A DNA stretch of 64,000 bases from Gnetum montanum (lineage: Eukaryota; Streptophyta; Gnetopsida; Gnetales; Gnetaceae): assembly GCA_015680685.1 (NCBI GenBank), contig MNCI01024892.1:151950-215949 (forward strand). Reading direction: 5' to 3'. The notes under the pieces were generated by a model. The model did no database searches. It saw nothing but the letters and a program-made list of their open reading frames with translations, and was not told where the DNA came from. Position 1 is the stretch's first letter. Each line of letters starts with the position of its first letter. Position numbers and translations under genes: made by a program. This document shows positions 47,292 to 60,079 of this stretch, piece after piece.

Positions 47292-49340
47292 CCATCCATG
47301 CTAACCATGTACATGGATCCTTAGTTTTTCTATTTTTTATTTTACATATTTTTGTTTTTTTGCAATTTATTTATATTATACCTTTTTGATTTTAAAACTT
47401 TTTCCTATTTGTACATCATTTTTTGTTTTACACCATCGTTAGTACATTTAAATTTTTCTTGAATATTTTACCCTTTCTTATATATTTTACTTTATTTTAG
47501 TATGATTTTGTAATTTTCTTAATAAACATGTTTTGTGCCAATAGGACACAGTGGTGTTGTAGCTGTTGCTAATGGTGGTTTGTGTTTAATGTTTTTTTTT
47601 CTAATGTCTAGTTTCTATTTTTGAATTTTTGTACTGATGGCTAAGACATGTTTTCTTTTTCATGGAATAGGCAATGAGTCTATGCCATCCATCAATCCAC
47701 AAATTCTATAGTTTTTCTTGTTTTGGAAATATGAAGTCCCTTTCATTTAATAAAATTTTAATAAATTTGTGACCTTGATAGTTTCCAGAATTAGGAAGGA
47801 TTCAAAGGTTTGCATAGGGTGTGACTTCAAGGGGACTCAATACTCTTTGTACTCTTCCACTTACTTGGGTGCATGAGTGTTTACATGGATTTCTTACCAT
47901 TCCATGTTGACCAATAATAGGAAGTTTAATAAGTATTTGCATGGTGTGGTTCCCATCCAAATTTTTTTAAAAAAATAATAAAAAAAATAAAACAAACAAA
48001 AGAAACAGAGAAAAGAAAAGAAAAAAATGGTGGGAATTCAAAGTACACCCCTTAGACAAATAAACGAGCTACAAGCACTGGTTATGGGACTAGAAAGACA
48101 TGTTACCCATGCTTGAAGGTCCCCTCTAACTAACACCCTCTCTCATTTCCTGCTTCTCTTTTCTTCATAAGAAATGATGGTTGTTTTGTGGGAGCACTCT
48201 TATCTCTCAAGGGGGTGGATCAGTCTTGGAGTGACAATGCAAATTCACTGAAAGTAGTTGGTTTTGGTTTGGACTAAGGATGGATCTTCTGAGGTCATTT
48301 AAACAAAAGTCCACAAGGGACTTCTTATGACCTTGAATTGGAAGCCCATTTCACATTCTCCATCATCCATCCATGTTGCCCATAACTCACCTCATTGTTA
48401 ATGTCCATGTTCTTATTCAGTGTTTTTGTCTGACGTACTTGAATTCTTTGACAGAATCTTCTAGGTTTTGGTCTTTAACTTTCATCAACCATTAATTACC
48501 TATGGGATCCACAGACTCCTTAGATTGAGGTTATGCAAGGGCAAATAGGGCATGTGCCTTCTATGGGGAGGACCCACTTGCATATCTCTTGGTTGGGTTT
48601 GTTAAGCACCTTATCCTTAGGCATTATTACAATCAAAATCTTTCATGCACCCATCTTCTGCATTTGACTATATGCTCCTTTACATATTTTCTTTAATTCA
48701 CACATTCTCCATAAAATTTTTGAATTTTTGAGCTATCAAAGATGCTCTTCAATGATTTCATTATATTCTTGGCTTTTCTGGGACTTCATAGACCCTAAAT
48801 TCATTCAAAAATTCCTTGTATTTTTTGAAATATTCAAGTTTGAAAATTTTGTTTACAAATCCCATAAATAGGGCCTTGTCGATAGAGCTCATGCATATAC
48901 ATAGCCCCATATACATGGCCCTATTGATGTAACACAAAAATACTATATATATGCATGACCCCAAGGAGTCTTTGCAATTTTCAGAGCCCATAACTTCCTA
49001 ACTGTTTATTTGAATCACTCTATTCTTCGATCTTGTAGCTCCCAAAGGTAGGCTCTTAGTTGTGGGATTTACAAATGTACCATTTTTAATAGAAAATGTT
49101 TTGTCATTTTTCTAACTCACACAAAGGTTTGCCTAAGGAATCAACATTTAAACACTAAATTACAAGAGTTAAACCCCTACAACGAGTTCTAGTGATACTT
49201 ATAATAAGAATTAATTAATAAAATAATCAATTTGCCATGGTCCAACCATAGCCAAGTGTAACTAATTAACAAGATAAAGTATTCAAATATTCTAAGATAC
49301 ACATTATATCTACTAATCCATGGATGTGTTGTGACAACAA
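47292..49340 (+). other. Element 3 spacer between pol and the downstream ORF
   Basis: 2 kb without recognised coding. T/A-rich start, then the family block TTTGCATGGTGTGGTTCCC / A-rich tract (47965-48028) / TGGGAATTCAAAG / CTGGTTATGGGACTAG / CATGTTACCCATGC (48100-48115) / CCCCTCTAACTAA. It may hold a promoter, splice acceptor or RNA signal for the next ORF; not determinable here. Confidence 0.7.
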
Positions 49341-52190
49341 ATGGCACTAACAAGCAAACACACATAGGGAGGAGGATTGTCTCAACCAAGGGAGAAACAA
49401 CCAAGAATGTGAAGTGGCTAAGAACAAGCCTAGGAAGAACGAATTGCAACCCATGTCATGGGACCTCTTAGGGAAGAGAATGAAGTGAAGTCTATTTGTC
49501 AGATTCCATAACAAGTGGCAACAACAAAACATTTCCATTGGGAGAAGGCACTAGCTCAACAAGTGAACCTTGAGGTAACCTTGATGAAAGCTTTCCTAAA
49601 TCAAATTAGATCAAAGGAGGTCCAGAAGATAGTGCTCTAAGAGTTGAAATTTGGCTCTTTCTCGAAGCAAGCACCTAAAGAGGTATAGGACCAATTAAAG
49701 ACCTTCCTCATGTGACCAATTATCACTTTTAGTAGGGAGTGGTATATGGAAGAGATGTTCCTATTTTTGAGCAAGAGGTAGGCTAACTCAATAGTCAAGA
49801 TCAAGGACATTTCATTGTCCTACTCGATGCAAGCCATTACAAAGGCACTTGGTTGCCTGAAATTAGGGTGAATCTCATCGAGATTTCGATGCAGGTAAAC
49901 CCCTGCATCAAAAAGAAATGGATTCAGTCATGCTATGGTGTTGATTACAAGGAGTACAACATGCTCAAATTGGTAGAAAGAATCCATACCAAGATTGCAG
50001 CCTATCACCTAAATTCCATGGTGAGGCCCAGTAAGATCATTGCCTTTTCTGTCCATGCATGTGCCACTTTGAGTGGAAATTTCTCGATCAACCTTCCATA
50101 GCTAATCTATTTGGAGATAGAGAAGTCGTTTAAGGAGAATGAACATGGAACAAAGGCACTCCCCTTCCCATGCCTCATTAGAAAACTATGTTAAAGAGGA
50201 GGAATAGTTTACTATACTAATGATGCTATTCGATGTGCTTTGCCTTCTAATTAAACAAAGATGATGAAGGAAAAAACTCTTACAATAATAATTCAAGAAG
50301 AAGAGTAGTAGCCACCACCTTCACCTACAACTCAGAAAATTATGTTGGACATTGTTGTAACATTCCAACGATTGCATGAGTATCGATAATGGCTCTTAAG
50401 TGAACAAATGCAACAGGCAAGCATGAGTGGTGGAGAACCATCTATGTACTGGTCCACAATGAGTCACCTAAATGAGGTAGCCCAAACAGTTAGCTTGATG
50501 GGAAGTGGATCCCTTTTCTTTTCCCAATGAATGTAGTTGTCTATGAGATCAAATCCTAGCACTAGAAAGGTAATGGTATCTCTCTCAGAATAGTAGCAAC
50601 TCCTAGAGATTTCTAAGTATGCCATGACCTTGTCAGTGTGCTTGGAGGAGGGTGAGGGCATAATAGTACTAGTGATGTAGTACCAAGGACAAGAAACAAC
50701 AACAGAGGTGATTGTTAATAGAATTGTCAAAACACTCAATGCACCTATAAAATTTTTACCAGATATCACTACATTTAAAGATGTGAAAATGTTCACAGGG
50801 ACTATAAGCAGTAGATTAAGTGTAGCACAACATGAACACTTACTAGATCGACTGGTAGGAACTAGGCAACCACTTTTAGATGTGTTTGACCTTTTGGATA
50901 GTATAACTGCAACATAGTTGGAGTTGCTAGAGGCAAGGGGCAATACCATTATTTTGAAAGGACAACTTGAAACAATTAAGGAGTTGAATGAACACTTGGC
51001 TACGGAAGTTGCTAAATTGAGAGCCCAGATTACCAACCCTACATTTCTCAACCCAACATTGACAAGAGATGAAGCTCTTGAATAGCTTCACACTAGGTTC
51101 AAATTGGTTGAGGATGTTATGGAGATAATGGTGTTCTATTGATCCTTGGCAAAGGCCACTTAGCATAAGATTCAAAAGGCCTTGGACTTGACCTACTAGG
51201 AGAATGTGCAATTGATTGCAAAAAGTCATCTCCTGTAAAACATTGATGCACATAAACAATAGTTGACTAATTTTATCTATCAATAGTAGGAGCAACTAGC
51301 TAGGGAAAACATAGAGTTAAGGACATTGGTAGCTGAGAATGGAAACCTCTCCATGGAGGAGGTCCATGCCCTTTGCCAAAAGACTATAATAGAGGTAGCT
51401 GCCTAGAAATTAAAGGCTCTTAAATTTGAGAGTTAAGGATTACTATAGAGACCAGGTTGGCTTATAGAAGGAGAAAAATGAGAAACACATGAAATTGGTG
51501 AAGGAAAATGTGAATGAGACCCTCCAACAACTCCAAAAAGGACACAAATTATGGTAGCCCATCATTGATGGGATTGATTAATACAATAAAGTAGAAATTT
51601 AGCTGAAGGAGTTGTAGATAGAGGAAATGAATGAACAGATGGAGCTTGCCAATCTTTGGTATGAAAAATTGGCTATGTTGACTACTAGACAGTGGCAGTC
51701 AAAACTAGAAAAGTAAGTGGCTAGGTTATACTTGTTGTTCAAGGCTGAGTTCAAGCATCATAAGGACACCAAGAAAAAGCTTGTAGTGGAAAATGCTAAA
51801 CTCAAGGTTCTCAAGGGAAAATACACTGATGAAAGATCTACTACCAAGAACCTAGCCAAAAGAATGAATGACTACTAAGAGCTAAAAAATGTAGTGAAGG
51901 CATTTGATGTCAAACATAAACAATTTGCTACCTTGTGCATCATCTTTAAGGAGTTGTTCCCAATAATGCCCTATATGTGGGATATCCCCATTCTAGCCCA
52001 TATTGGTAATGTCGTGTGGACTGTGAATGATCCCTAGGGTAAGGAGGAGAAGATGAAGGCATTACTGGATGCCTTTCATCTTCCATTGGAGGTAGTAGTC
52101 GCAGCAAGATAGCCATAGCCTCCTTAGCCATCGCATGTGTTTGAAGCTGGCAAAGGTCCTTCAGAACCTCAAGAGCCTTCATTGCCTAAG
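49341..52190 (+). pseudogene. Element 3 extra ORF in env position (ORF-X)
   Basis: Starts at ATGGCACTAAC, conserved as ATGGCGCTAAG in element 4. N-terminal half: PLREENEV, EWYMEEMFLF, SIVKIKDISLSYSMQAITKA, YHLNSMVRPSKIIAFSVHAC, ATLSGNFSINLP, EKSFKENEHGTKALPFPCLI. The last pattern resembles the plant 'putative plant transposon protein' domain often found beside Athila-type pol, recalled from memory. C-terminal half (50700-51950) is rich in heptad-like Leu/Ile/Glu/Lys, e.g. LEARGNTIILKGQLETIKEL, HLATEVAKLRAQI, KLRENIEL-type stretches, suggesting a long coiled coil. No clear membrane segment seen, so 'env' refers to position only. Many stops. Confidence 0.7.
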
Positions 52191-52433
52191 AGTATTTGAT
52201 CTTCTCTACCATCTTCATGTCATCAAAGGATATGTTATCCAATTTAAGTAGTCATGTCATGGTGTTCAATTTTGTGTCATAAACACCACAAAGTTTTGTG
52301 ATGATGTCAATTTATACACTCCGGCACTTAGTTTTGTTGTTAGTTTGTTATGTCAAGAGTCAATTAATAATCTCATACCTTTCCAATGTTGTAAAGGAAC
52401 TCAAGGATGAGTTTTCATTTAGTTGTGTGAATA

Positions 52434-53340
52434 TGATGAAGAGTCAAAGTGTTGCATCGAGGGATCCTCATTGACGTGGCCTCATCGATGGGTCCCCATC
52501 GACGTGGTGTTGCCTTATTGAGAGGGTTGCGTTGACATAGCATTTGTTGCATTTATGAGGCCATGTCAATGTAGGTCCAGAATAAAGTCTATAAATATGC
52601 TCTCATCCACCATGTTTAAGAAAGTCTAATCACAGTTGTAGCAGAGCTCTTGTAGTTTTATCATTTGAGAGTTAAAAAATATTTCTCTAGGTGCCCACAG
52701 TAGGAGTTAGAAAGTGTATAGATCTTTATTTGAGCACTGTTGTACCTAAGCATACTAGTGTGAACAACAATAAAGATGGGCCTTTTGATCAAACCTTGCA
52801 ACACTTGGAATAGATAATTGATTTATTTCTGCATTTACCATTTTCATTAATTATGCGATTAATTAAGATAAGTAAGCCTTTAATGGATCAACTAATTAAG
52901 CTAAATAGATTAAACACATAAGTACAACCACTTCGAGTGTAACATATAGCACTTGGTAATCCCAATAACACTTAATACTTGGTAGCCTAGCAGTGTTGTA
53001 TGCATTCAGGATGTGTATAGAAAGTGGGATTGGATGCTTTTGTTAGGATAGTTATTAATCAGCAATCATATTAGTTAAATAGGTTAATAAATTGAGTTTC
53101 AACTTGTTATCAATCGTAGGTGAATAAAATATAAAATAATAAATATCATGTGCCCCAATTACACTTAACCATACAACTAAGCCTCACAAGTGTAGTTTGG
53201 AAGATAAGAATAATCACAATTAGATTTCACTTCCTAGAACCAGCGTACTTAGGAACTTAAGGTCTATGGAATTTGGCTAGATTGCATGTGAATGCCTGAA
53301 ATTCATATGGTTGGGCATAGGATATACTCATCACTAATCA
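52434..53340 (+). repeat. Element 3 3' LTR
   Basis: 907 bp, TGATGAAG...TAATCA. Preceded by a decayed polypurine tract (AGTTGTGTGAATA where element 1 has AGTCATGGGGGTA). TATA box CTATAAATA at 52589-52597, AATAAA at 52769-52774. U3 has CATCGA/GACGTGG units at 52452-52510. Confidence 0.9.
52589..52597 (+). promoter_or_regulatory. Element 3 LTR TATA box
   Basis: CTATAAATA about 155 bp into the LTR, 175 bp before AATAAA; same layout as elements 2 and 4. Confidence 0.7.
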
Positions 53341-53345
53341 CAAAT

Positions 53346-54128
53346 GGAAGCTAAACAAGGCTTAGCATAAGAAAAATTTCAAGGGATTTAAGCTAAGTAT
53401 ATGTTAGAAAAGGATGTAGAAGCCACGTAAGATCAAAAGTAGATCATGATTCATAGAATCAAAAATTGGTTATATGAGCTAACTCTAAATTGGTTCTATC
53501 AGTTAGCATTGCATAAAAGATAAGTTCATATAATCAAAAAAGGATTCTATGAATTGGCTCTATAAGCCATGTAGGATTGTAAAGTCCAAAAAGAGTTCTA
53601 TTTGATAGCTTGAATTTTACTCCACAAACATGATACTTGCAATAAAGTAAGAAGCATGATTGGTGCACGTGCTTAATTACGAGTTTAATACAGCTTAAAA
53701 AACTAAAGTTAAATGAGATTTAACAAAAGGAAAATTTTGGAGGATCTAAATTAAATCAATATCATTTAAATCAATGTAGGCAAAATTTTGTAGAACCAAA
53801 AATTAGTTTTACAAGAAGATCATGGATTCAAAGAACAATCGACAATTACATAGGAGGAAGTAGAGCTTCACATTAGCAAGAGAATAATTGAACTAAAAAT
53901 TGATTCTAAAGTAAGCCCTCTTTTCAGTTTATAAGTCACATCATTCTAGAACAAGTAGATCTAAAACATTAATTATCTGAATTAGCTTGAATTTGGCTCT
54001 ATGAACCACACTAGCATGTTAGATTCGCAAAAGAAAAATCAAAAAGCTTGGATAACCAAAGTATTGTTCTATAAAATGGTTCTACTTACATTTCATAATG
54101 ACATGTTAGCCCATTATCTCTTAATAAT
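53346..54128. repeat. Degenerate 78-bp-type repeat, continuation right of element 3
   Basis: Same vocabulary as 37930-39096: CATAGAATCAAAAATTGGTT, CTCTAAATTGGTTCTATC, GGATTCTATGAATTGGCTC, CACATCATTCTAGAAC. It is more decayed and ends at element 4. Its presence on both sides of element 3 supports the inferred element boundaries. Confidence 0.65.
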
Positions 54129-55020
54129 TGATGAGTCATGGTTGGCTATGTCAACAAGGCCTTGTCAACTAGGCCTCATTGATGCATCATTTTATGAGTC
54201 GACATGGCCTCGTAGACATAGGGTGTATGCTTGCTTATAAATACATGATCACCAGCCACATTTATGGCATTAGTCAGTCATAGTGTAGCGAAGCTCTTGC
54301 AGTTTTTTCATTTGAAAGTTAGAATATTTTCCTAAGTGCTTACAACAGGAGTCATTGAGTGTACAAATCTTTATTCGAGCACTGTTGTATTTGAGCATGA
54401 CAGTGTGTGCAGCAATAAAGATGAACTTCTTGATAAACCTTGTAGCATTTTAGATAGTTTAAATGTTTCATTTATGCATTTAATATTCTCAGTTATTTAT
54501 TTAATGTTTTCTAGTAAGTAAGCTAATTGGTAATTAAGCAAGATAAGCTAAATAGATTATTTACATAAGTACGACCACTTCGAGTGTAACACACATCCAC
54601 TTGGTAATCCCAGCAATGTTATTGCTTGGTGCACCTAGTGGTGTAGCACTTAGTAACCTAGCAACAGATACGTGGGTTTAGGATGTGTACAAAAAGTGGG
54701 ATTGGATGCTTATGTTAAGACTAGTTAGAGATTAGTTAGTTAGTTGAATCAAATTATTCATTAAACTACTTTATCTTTCTTTTCAAGTATCAAAGAACCT
54801 AAAACATAAAATGATAAAAATCATATGCCTCGATTACACTTAATCATACCTTTGAGCTTCACAAGTGTAATTGGGAAGACAATGAATGACCTTAGGGCAA
54901 GATTCACTTCCTAGAAGACTAGTGCATCAGAAACTATAAAGTCCACAAAATTTGACTGGATCACACATGAATGCTTTGTGATTCGTATGGTTGGGCATAA
55001 GGGTACCTCGCTACTCATCA
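54129..55020 (+). repeat. Element 4 5' LTR
   Basis: 892 bp, TGATGAGTCA...CTACTCATCA. TATA box CTTATAAATA (54234-54243), AATAAA at 54414-54419. Its U3 (GGCCTTGTCAACTAGGCC...) is closer to the solo LTR at 39913-40852 than to element 3, so at least two LTR subtypes exist. Confidence 0.9.
54234..54243 (+). promoter_or_regulatory. Element 4 LTR TATA box
   Basis: CTTATAAATA, about 105 bp into the LTR and 175 bp before AATAAA. Confidence 0.7.
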
Positions 55021-55021
55021 T

Positions 55022-55039
55022 TAGCACCATTGTCAAGGA
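55022..55039 (+). other. Element 4 primer-binding site, tRNA-Asp derived
   Basis: TAGCACCATTGTCAAGGA one base after the LTR; all family members place this site identically. Confidence 0.75.
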
Positions 55040-55197
55040 CTTTTTTTGATTGAAACATGTGTTATTTAGGATTAGTAAGCATTATTAATATCATTGGATG
55101 AACCCAAGGTGAACATCACTTCCAAATGACCTATAATTACAAAAGCACACTAATTATTTTATTTGTTGTAAAATTTCTTCTTCCCGTAAACATGAAG

Positions 55198-57570
55198 ATG
55201 TCAAACCACTGGTTCCACAAGAGTGAAAAGTGATATATACTCATCCAGATGAGTATAGACCAGACTTCATCTTCATCCTATATTAAGATGAATTGTTGCA
55301 ATGGTGTGATATGGAGGGCAACATCATAATGCCCCTTGATCAATCTGTGTCAAGGATGCTCTTTCAAACTCTTAAGAAGTTGGACATCCTAGATGTTCAT
55401 GAGGAATATGTTGTGAATGGTTATGACACTTGGGACTACCATCCCACCAAAACACAATGCAAGAGAGATTGACACTAGGAGAAGGACCATGAGTTAATGA
55501 AGAGGAAACACTTCACTAATCCCTTGTTCCTACTAAACCAAGATGACAATATGGATTCTCCCCTTGAGGGTTCTCAACATGAAAATCCTCCACTCTCTAT
55601 TATTGGTGATGAGGGTGTGGCCTTGAACCTACAATCCACTATTAATAAACTAGGTTTAGGAAAAAGTGACAATTAAGGTAGGGACTCAGGCAAACATCAC
55701 GATGGCAAGAGATCTAAGGATGGTGGTCGTATTGAGCAAAGAGGTGGAGGAGGATACCATGGTGGCAGTGGTGGTCTACCTTCCTCTTCATCCTCTTCAT
55801 CCAATTCTGAACATTTCTCTTCATCTTCTAATTTTGATAGAAGCTGTTGGAGAAATAATCGTGACGAAAGTAATTAGTGGGACAACAAAAATCATAGAGC
55901 CTGCCAAGAACTAAGGGGTGATAGAAACCATCGACAAAATCATGATGATGAAACTCTGTTAGCAACTTGAAGCATGCTTAACATTGTAGAGACAGTTAAG
56001 ATTCCAACTAGGCATGTGAAAGATAGTCAGATCAAGCACTTAGACATGAACAATGTCCCAAGATTTGAGGGGGATATAACTCTAATCCGTAGAACCATCT
56101 ACAAGCTTTCCATGATGCCTATGCCTTATAAAACATTGAAAATGATAGGTAGAAACTCAAGCTATTCTCTAGGATACTCATTAAGGAAGCTGAAAGTTGG
56201 TATTAGACCTTGGACTTGGAATCCATTTGCAGATGGAGTACCATGTTGGAACTATTTAATGAAAAATACCAGACATACTCCAGAGTGTCTAATCTAAGAA
56301 AGAAGATTCAAGGTTGTAAATAGAAAACACATGAACCCTTGGATGCCACCATGGGTAGATATTATTCACTGTTACACTAATGCCCTAACCATGATTATTT
56401 TCAGAGGGAACAACTCCACCACATTATAGATGGGCTCAAAGCAGAAAATAGAAGAACTCTTGGTGTGTATGACCAAGAGAGATTGTCTGAATTGAAATCT
56501 CATTAGATTCAAATGCTAATAGAGTAGGTAGCAAAAGAAGAAGGTGAGTTGCGAAAAAGGGAAAGTGCAGAAGAGTATAATAGGGATCCTTCCATAAGAA
56601 AAAGGTTTCCTATTCAAAAATTTGTCTATGATATTTTGTCAAAGGTTGATAAATTATGGGACTCTTTGGATGAAAAATTTCAAACTACTATAAAAATTGT
56701 AGAAGCATCCAAAGAACAGAATAGTGATCATGAATGCAAGAGACAAAAAGAAGTTGAACATGCCTATTAGAGAGGTAAAGGCAAAACTATTGTAGTAGAA
56801 GAAGTTGTGAAGATAGACTCCAAAGATGATATTGGTTGTAACATTTGTAAATATGAACATACAAAGGGATGTTGCCCTATGGTGTTACACTTACAAGAGT
56901 CTGGGGTGTACATATCGAATTTGTGACTAGCAAGGAGGCAAGCATCGAGATGATTGCCCTATCCTCAAGGCAATCCAAGGTAGTTCCATCAACACCAACA
57001 AGCTTATTATCTGAGTGGAACTCCCACCATAACCATATGAGAAATACCAATAGTGGCACCAACCATAATCATGGGAAATGCCACTGCCAAGGTAGCAGTA
57101 GCCTTACAAGCAACCAGATCCATATAGGCATTATGTTTAGCAACCTGTTTCTCCATAAAGTTCTGTAAGTTACACATTTCAACATCACTATTGCCCTCTA
57201 GAGTACCACTGAACACATTCACCATCTACTCGAGGAAAGAACCCATATCCATACCACCCTTTACATCTATTTACACACACCCCTCTACCCTCAATCCTGT
57301 TACCTCCTACTTCATCCATGCACGATGAAATTCCTCCATAGCCACAACAATGAAATGCTACGAGGGTTGTACATCACAACCAGCCTTTCAATAAAGTGGA
57401 TTAGACAACTAATCCAGGAAATGACCATTTTTCTAACCCAATAGTCCTTCCAAATACTCATAACCTAATGTGGTTGGTCGCCCTGCATCTTTAACACCCT
57501 CATCCTCTACATCAAAAACATTTGAGAGCCCTTTAAACCAAGTGCTAATGTAGATCTACATTGTGATGCT
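55198..57570 (+). pseudogene. Element 4 gag
   Basis: N-terminal DEYRPDFIFIL and DELLQWCDMEGNI, a frame change near the start, HEEYVVNGYDTWDYHP, Ser-rich linker, capsid-like LDMNNVPRFEGDI (55998-56075; the frame shifts after this), GYSLRKLKVG in the shifted frame, KRESAEEYNRDPSI, then knuckle CNICKYEHTKGCCP (56837-56878) and a His/Asn-rich tail. A handful of stops and two or three frameshifts. Confidence 0.85.
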
Positions 57571-57599
57571 AACTCATGTTGTTTCCAATTGGTTCAAGG

Positions 57600-58180
57600 T
57601 TGGCAACCTTCCCACGCAAATATCTGACCCAAGGAGTCCTCTCATTTACTTACAAATCACTAGACATGAGCCATGCAAGGCTTTTCTTGATTTTGGTTCT
57701 AAAGTTAATCTCATCTCCCATGACATGTACAAAGCCTAGAACCTACCACCTCTTAAAAAAAGAAACATTCATTTAGAATTGATAGACTAATCAATCATTG
57801 TCCTTTTGGGGTTAGTGGAAGACATTGTGACCAAAATTAGTGGGTGGTCCTATCCTACTAGTTTTTTGGTGATCAAGGTTGAGAATTGCAAAGGTGACTT
57901 CCCCATAATTATGAGAAGGGCATGGTTGAGTAGAGTAGATGTATGTATGGGTATAAGGGACCTCTCCTTAGAAATCTCCAAAGAAAATGAATCTAGATGT
58001 TTAGAGAAGAAGCGTGTTCCATGTATCACATATAGTGATAATAGGTGTAATTTTATGCAAAAGATCTACTTCATCAAAAGTACAATTATTAAAGCATGTA
58101 GTCAGTGTGCACATGAACAAGATATTCAAAGGTGTCTATATGCAGTAGCCACAAAATAGGAGGGCATCTAATAGCTGATA
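57600..58180 (+). pseudogene. Element 4 protease
   Basis: PRSPLIYLQITRHEPCKAFL then DFGSKVNLI at the active-site position (sister element 1 has DSSFEVNLI), and GLVEDIVTKISGWSYPTSFL with GDFPIIMRRAWL in an open frame from 57806. About 170 codons, normal for a plant Ty3/gypsy protease with few stops. Confidence 0.85.
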
Positions 58181-58489
58181 GCTGACTCTGATAGCAACAC
58201 ACTATGCATGGAACCAATTAAGAGCTTAACATGTGGTATGTCAAAGGGAGCAAGTTAATCACCAACTATTTGATGATGAAGATGATGATACCTATTAGGG
58301 AGAGTTGAAAATCCCTAATAACTTCAAGTAGGAGCCCATAGAGTTGAAAACTCTACCAGATGGCATGGTGTATGCATTATTAAATAATGGTAAGCTAGTC
58401 ATAATCAATGCAAAACTTACTTCTAAACAAAAAGAAAAGTTGTTGAAGGTGGTTAACAAATGACCAATAGCCTTTGCTTGGTCATATCT

Positions 58490-59830
58490 TGAGCTGATTG
58501 GAATCAATCCAAGGATATGCCACCATCACATTTACATTAACCTAGTTGTGAAGCCAAGAAGGTAACCACAGAGGCGATTGAATCCCAAATTGAAGCAGAT
58601 CATCAAGGAGGCAATAGAATAACTTCTCAAGGTATGGTTCATACATCCCATCATAAATAGTGAGTGGGTTAGTCCACTTGTAATTGTGCCAAAGAAAGGT
58701 GGCAAGTGGTGGGTTTGTATCAACTTCAGGTTGTTGAATATGGCAACGTTTAAGGATCATTTCCTATTGCCATTTGTGGATTAGGTCTTGGACACCATAT
58801 CTGGGCATTACTACTATAGCTTCTTGGATGGTTATAGTGGCTATAACCAGATCCAAATTGCACTAGAAGATCAAGCCAAGAGAACATTCACAAGTCCCTG
58901 GGGGACTTTTGCATATTGTAAGATGTCATTTGGTCTATGTAATGCCCCTACAACATTTCAATGCCTGGTCATTAGTATTTTCAGCAACAGAGTGGTAACA
59001 GGGTAGAAGTCTTTATGGATGACTTCTCTACCTATGGGTCTATGTTTGAGCAAGCCCTGGCTTGCCTTGAGTAGGTATTAAAAAGATGTGTTGAAACAAA
59101 CCTTAGGCTCAATTAGCAAAAAAGCCATCTAGTGGTCCAAGAAGGCATAGTATTGGGACATAGAATTTAACAAAAAGGGATTGAGGTAGACCTTGAAAAG
59201 ATAAGGATCATCCAAGGAATAATCTACCAACCAAAAAATATCAAAGATGTTTAGTCATTCTTTGGACATATTGGCTACTATTGGTGATTCATAGAGAATT
59301 TCTCTAAGATTGTAAAGCTGTTGGTTGAGCTTACAAAGAAAGATGATCCATTCATCTAGACCAAAGAATGTGAACATGCATTCCAATAATTAAAAGACAA
59401 ACTCATAGAAACTCCAATTGTATGGTCACCATACTGGTCCAAACCATTCCACATAATGACAGATGCCTCTAATTATGCCTTGGAGCCATTCTTACATAGT
59501 TGGATGATAATAAGTGTCCATAGTACATCCACTACATGAGTCGAAGCATTGTGGGTGCATAATTAAATTACACCACAATTGAAAAAGAATTAATAGTAGT
59601 GGTGCATGCTCTTCAAAAGTTTAGAAACTATGTGCTTGATTATAAGGTATTTGTGCACACAAACGATAGTGCCATTTGCTTCCTAATGAACAAGCCGATG
59701 ATCAGCCCTTGTATCATATAATGGTTCATAATCTTGCAGGAATTCAATCTCATGATGGTAGATTGAAAAGGAACTAAGAATGTGGTTGCTGACTACCTCT
59801 CTCGACTAAGATGGAATAATAAAGAGTAGG
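58490..59830 (+). pseudogene. Element 4 reverse transcriptase and RNase H
   Basis: Best preserved RT of the window: KEAIE.LLKVWFIHPI, VSPLVIVPKKGGKWWVCINF, an open frame at 58788-59006 with YYYSFLDGYSGYNQIQIALE and TFTSPWGTFAYCKMSFGLCN, then, one frame over, VFMDDFSTYGS (catalytic Asp pair). Connection segment and RNase H follow with IMTDASNYALE (about 59455) and LQKFRNYVL. Clearly Athila/Tat-like wording. Confidence 0.9.
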
Positions 59831-60079
59831 AGAGTTCACTCTTTGATTAATTTCCAGATGAACTTCTCTTTATAGGAGTAATAAATGATCAAGTGCCCAT
59901 AGAAACAAAATGGTATGATGGCATCCTCACTTACCTTCTCACACAAGAGATGGCACAAAGTCTGTATTTTAGGAAGAAACAATAGTTTCTTCATTAAGCA
60001 AAGTACTGCATGGAAATTAATAGACACCTTTACAAGGTGTGTGTCCATGGCCTGGTTCGTTGGTGTATCCCTGATGAAG

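Larger units (their letters stand above)
39097..53340 (+). mobile_element. Element 3: full-length Athila-like Ty3/gypsy element with an extra ORF downstream of pol
   Basis: 5' LTR 39097-40964 (interrupted by a solo LTR) and 3' LTR 52434-53340, flanked by TAAAT (39092-39096) and CAAAT (53341-53345), a target duplication with one change. Interior in order: tRNA-Asp-derived primer site, gag, protease, RT, RNase H, integrase, 2-kb spacer, an additional coding region in env position, decayed polypurine tract. All coding parts carry many stops, so it is not active now, but it shows the gene order of the autonomous form of the family. Confidence 0.9.

Noticed and set aside
50464-51051. 195-codon minus-strand open frame as a gene
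   Set aside because: It is the antisense shadow of ORF-X; the plus strand shows the conserved frame shared with element 4.
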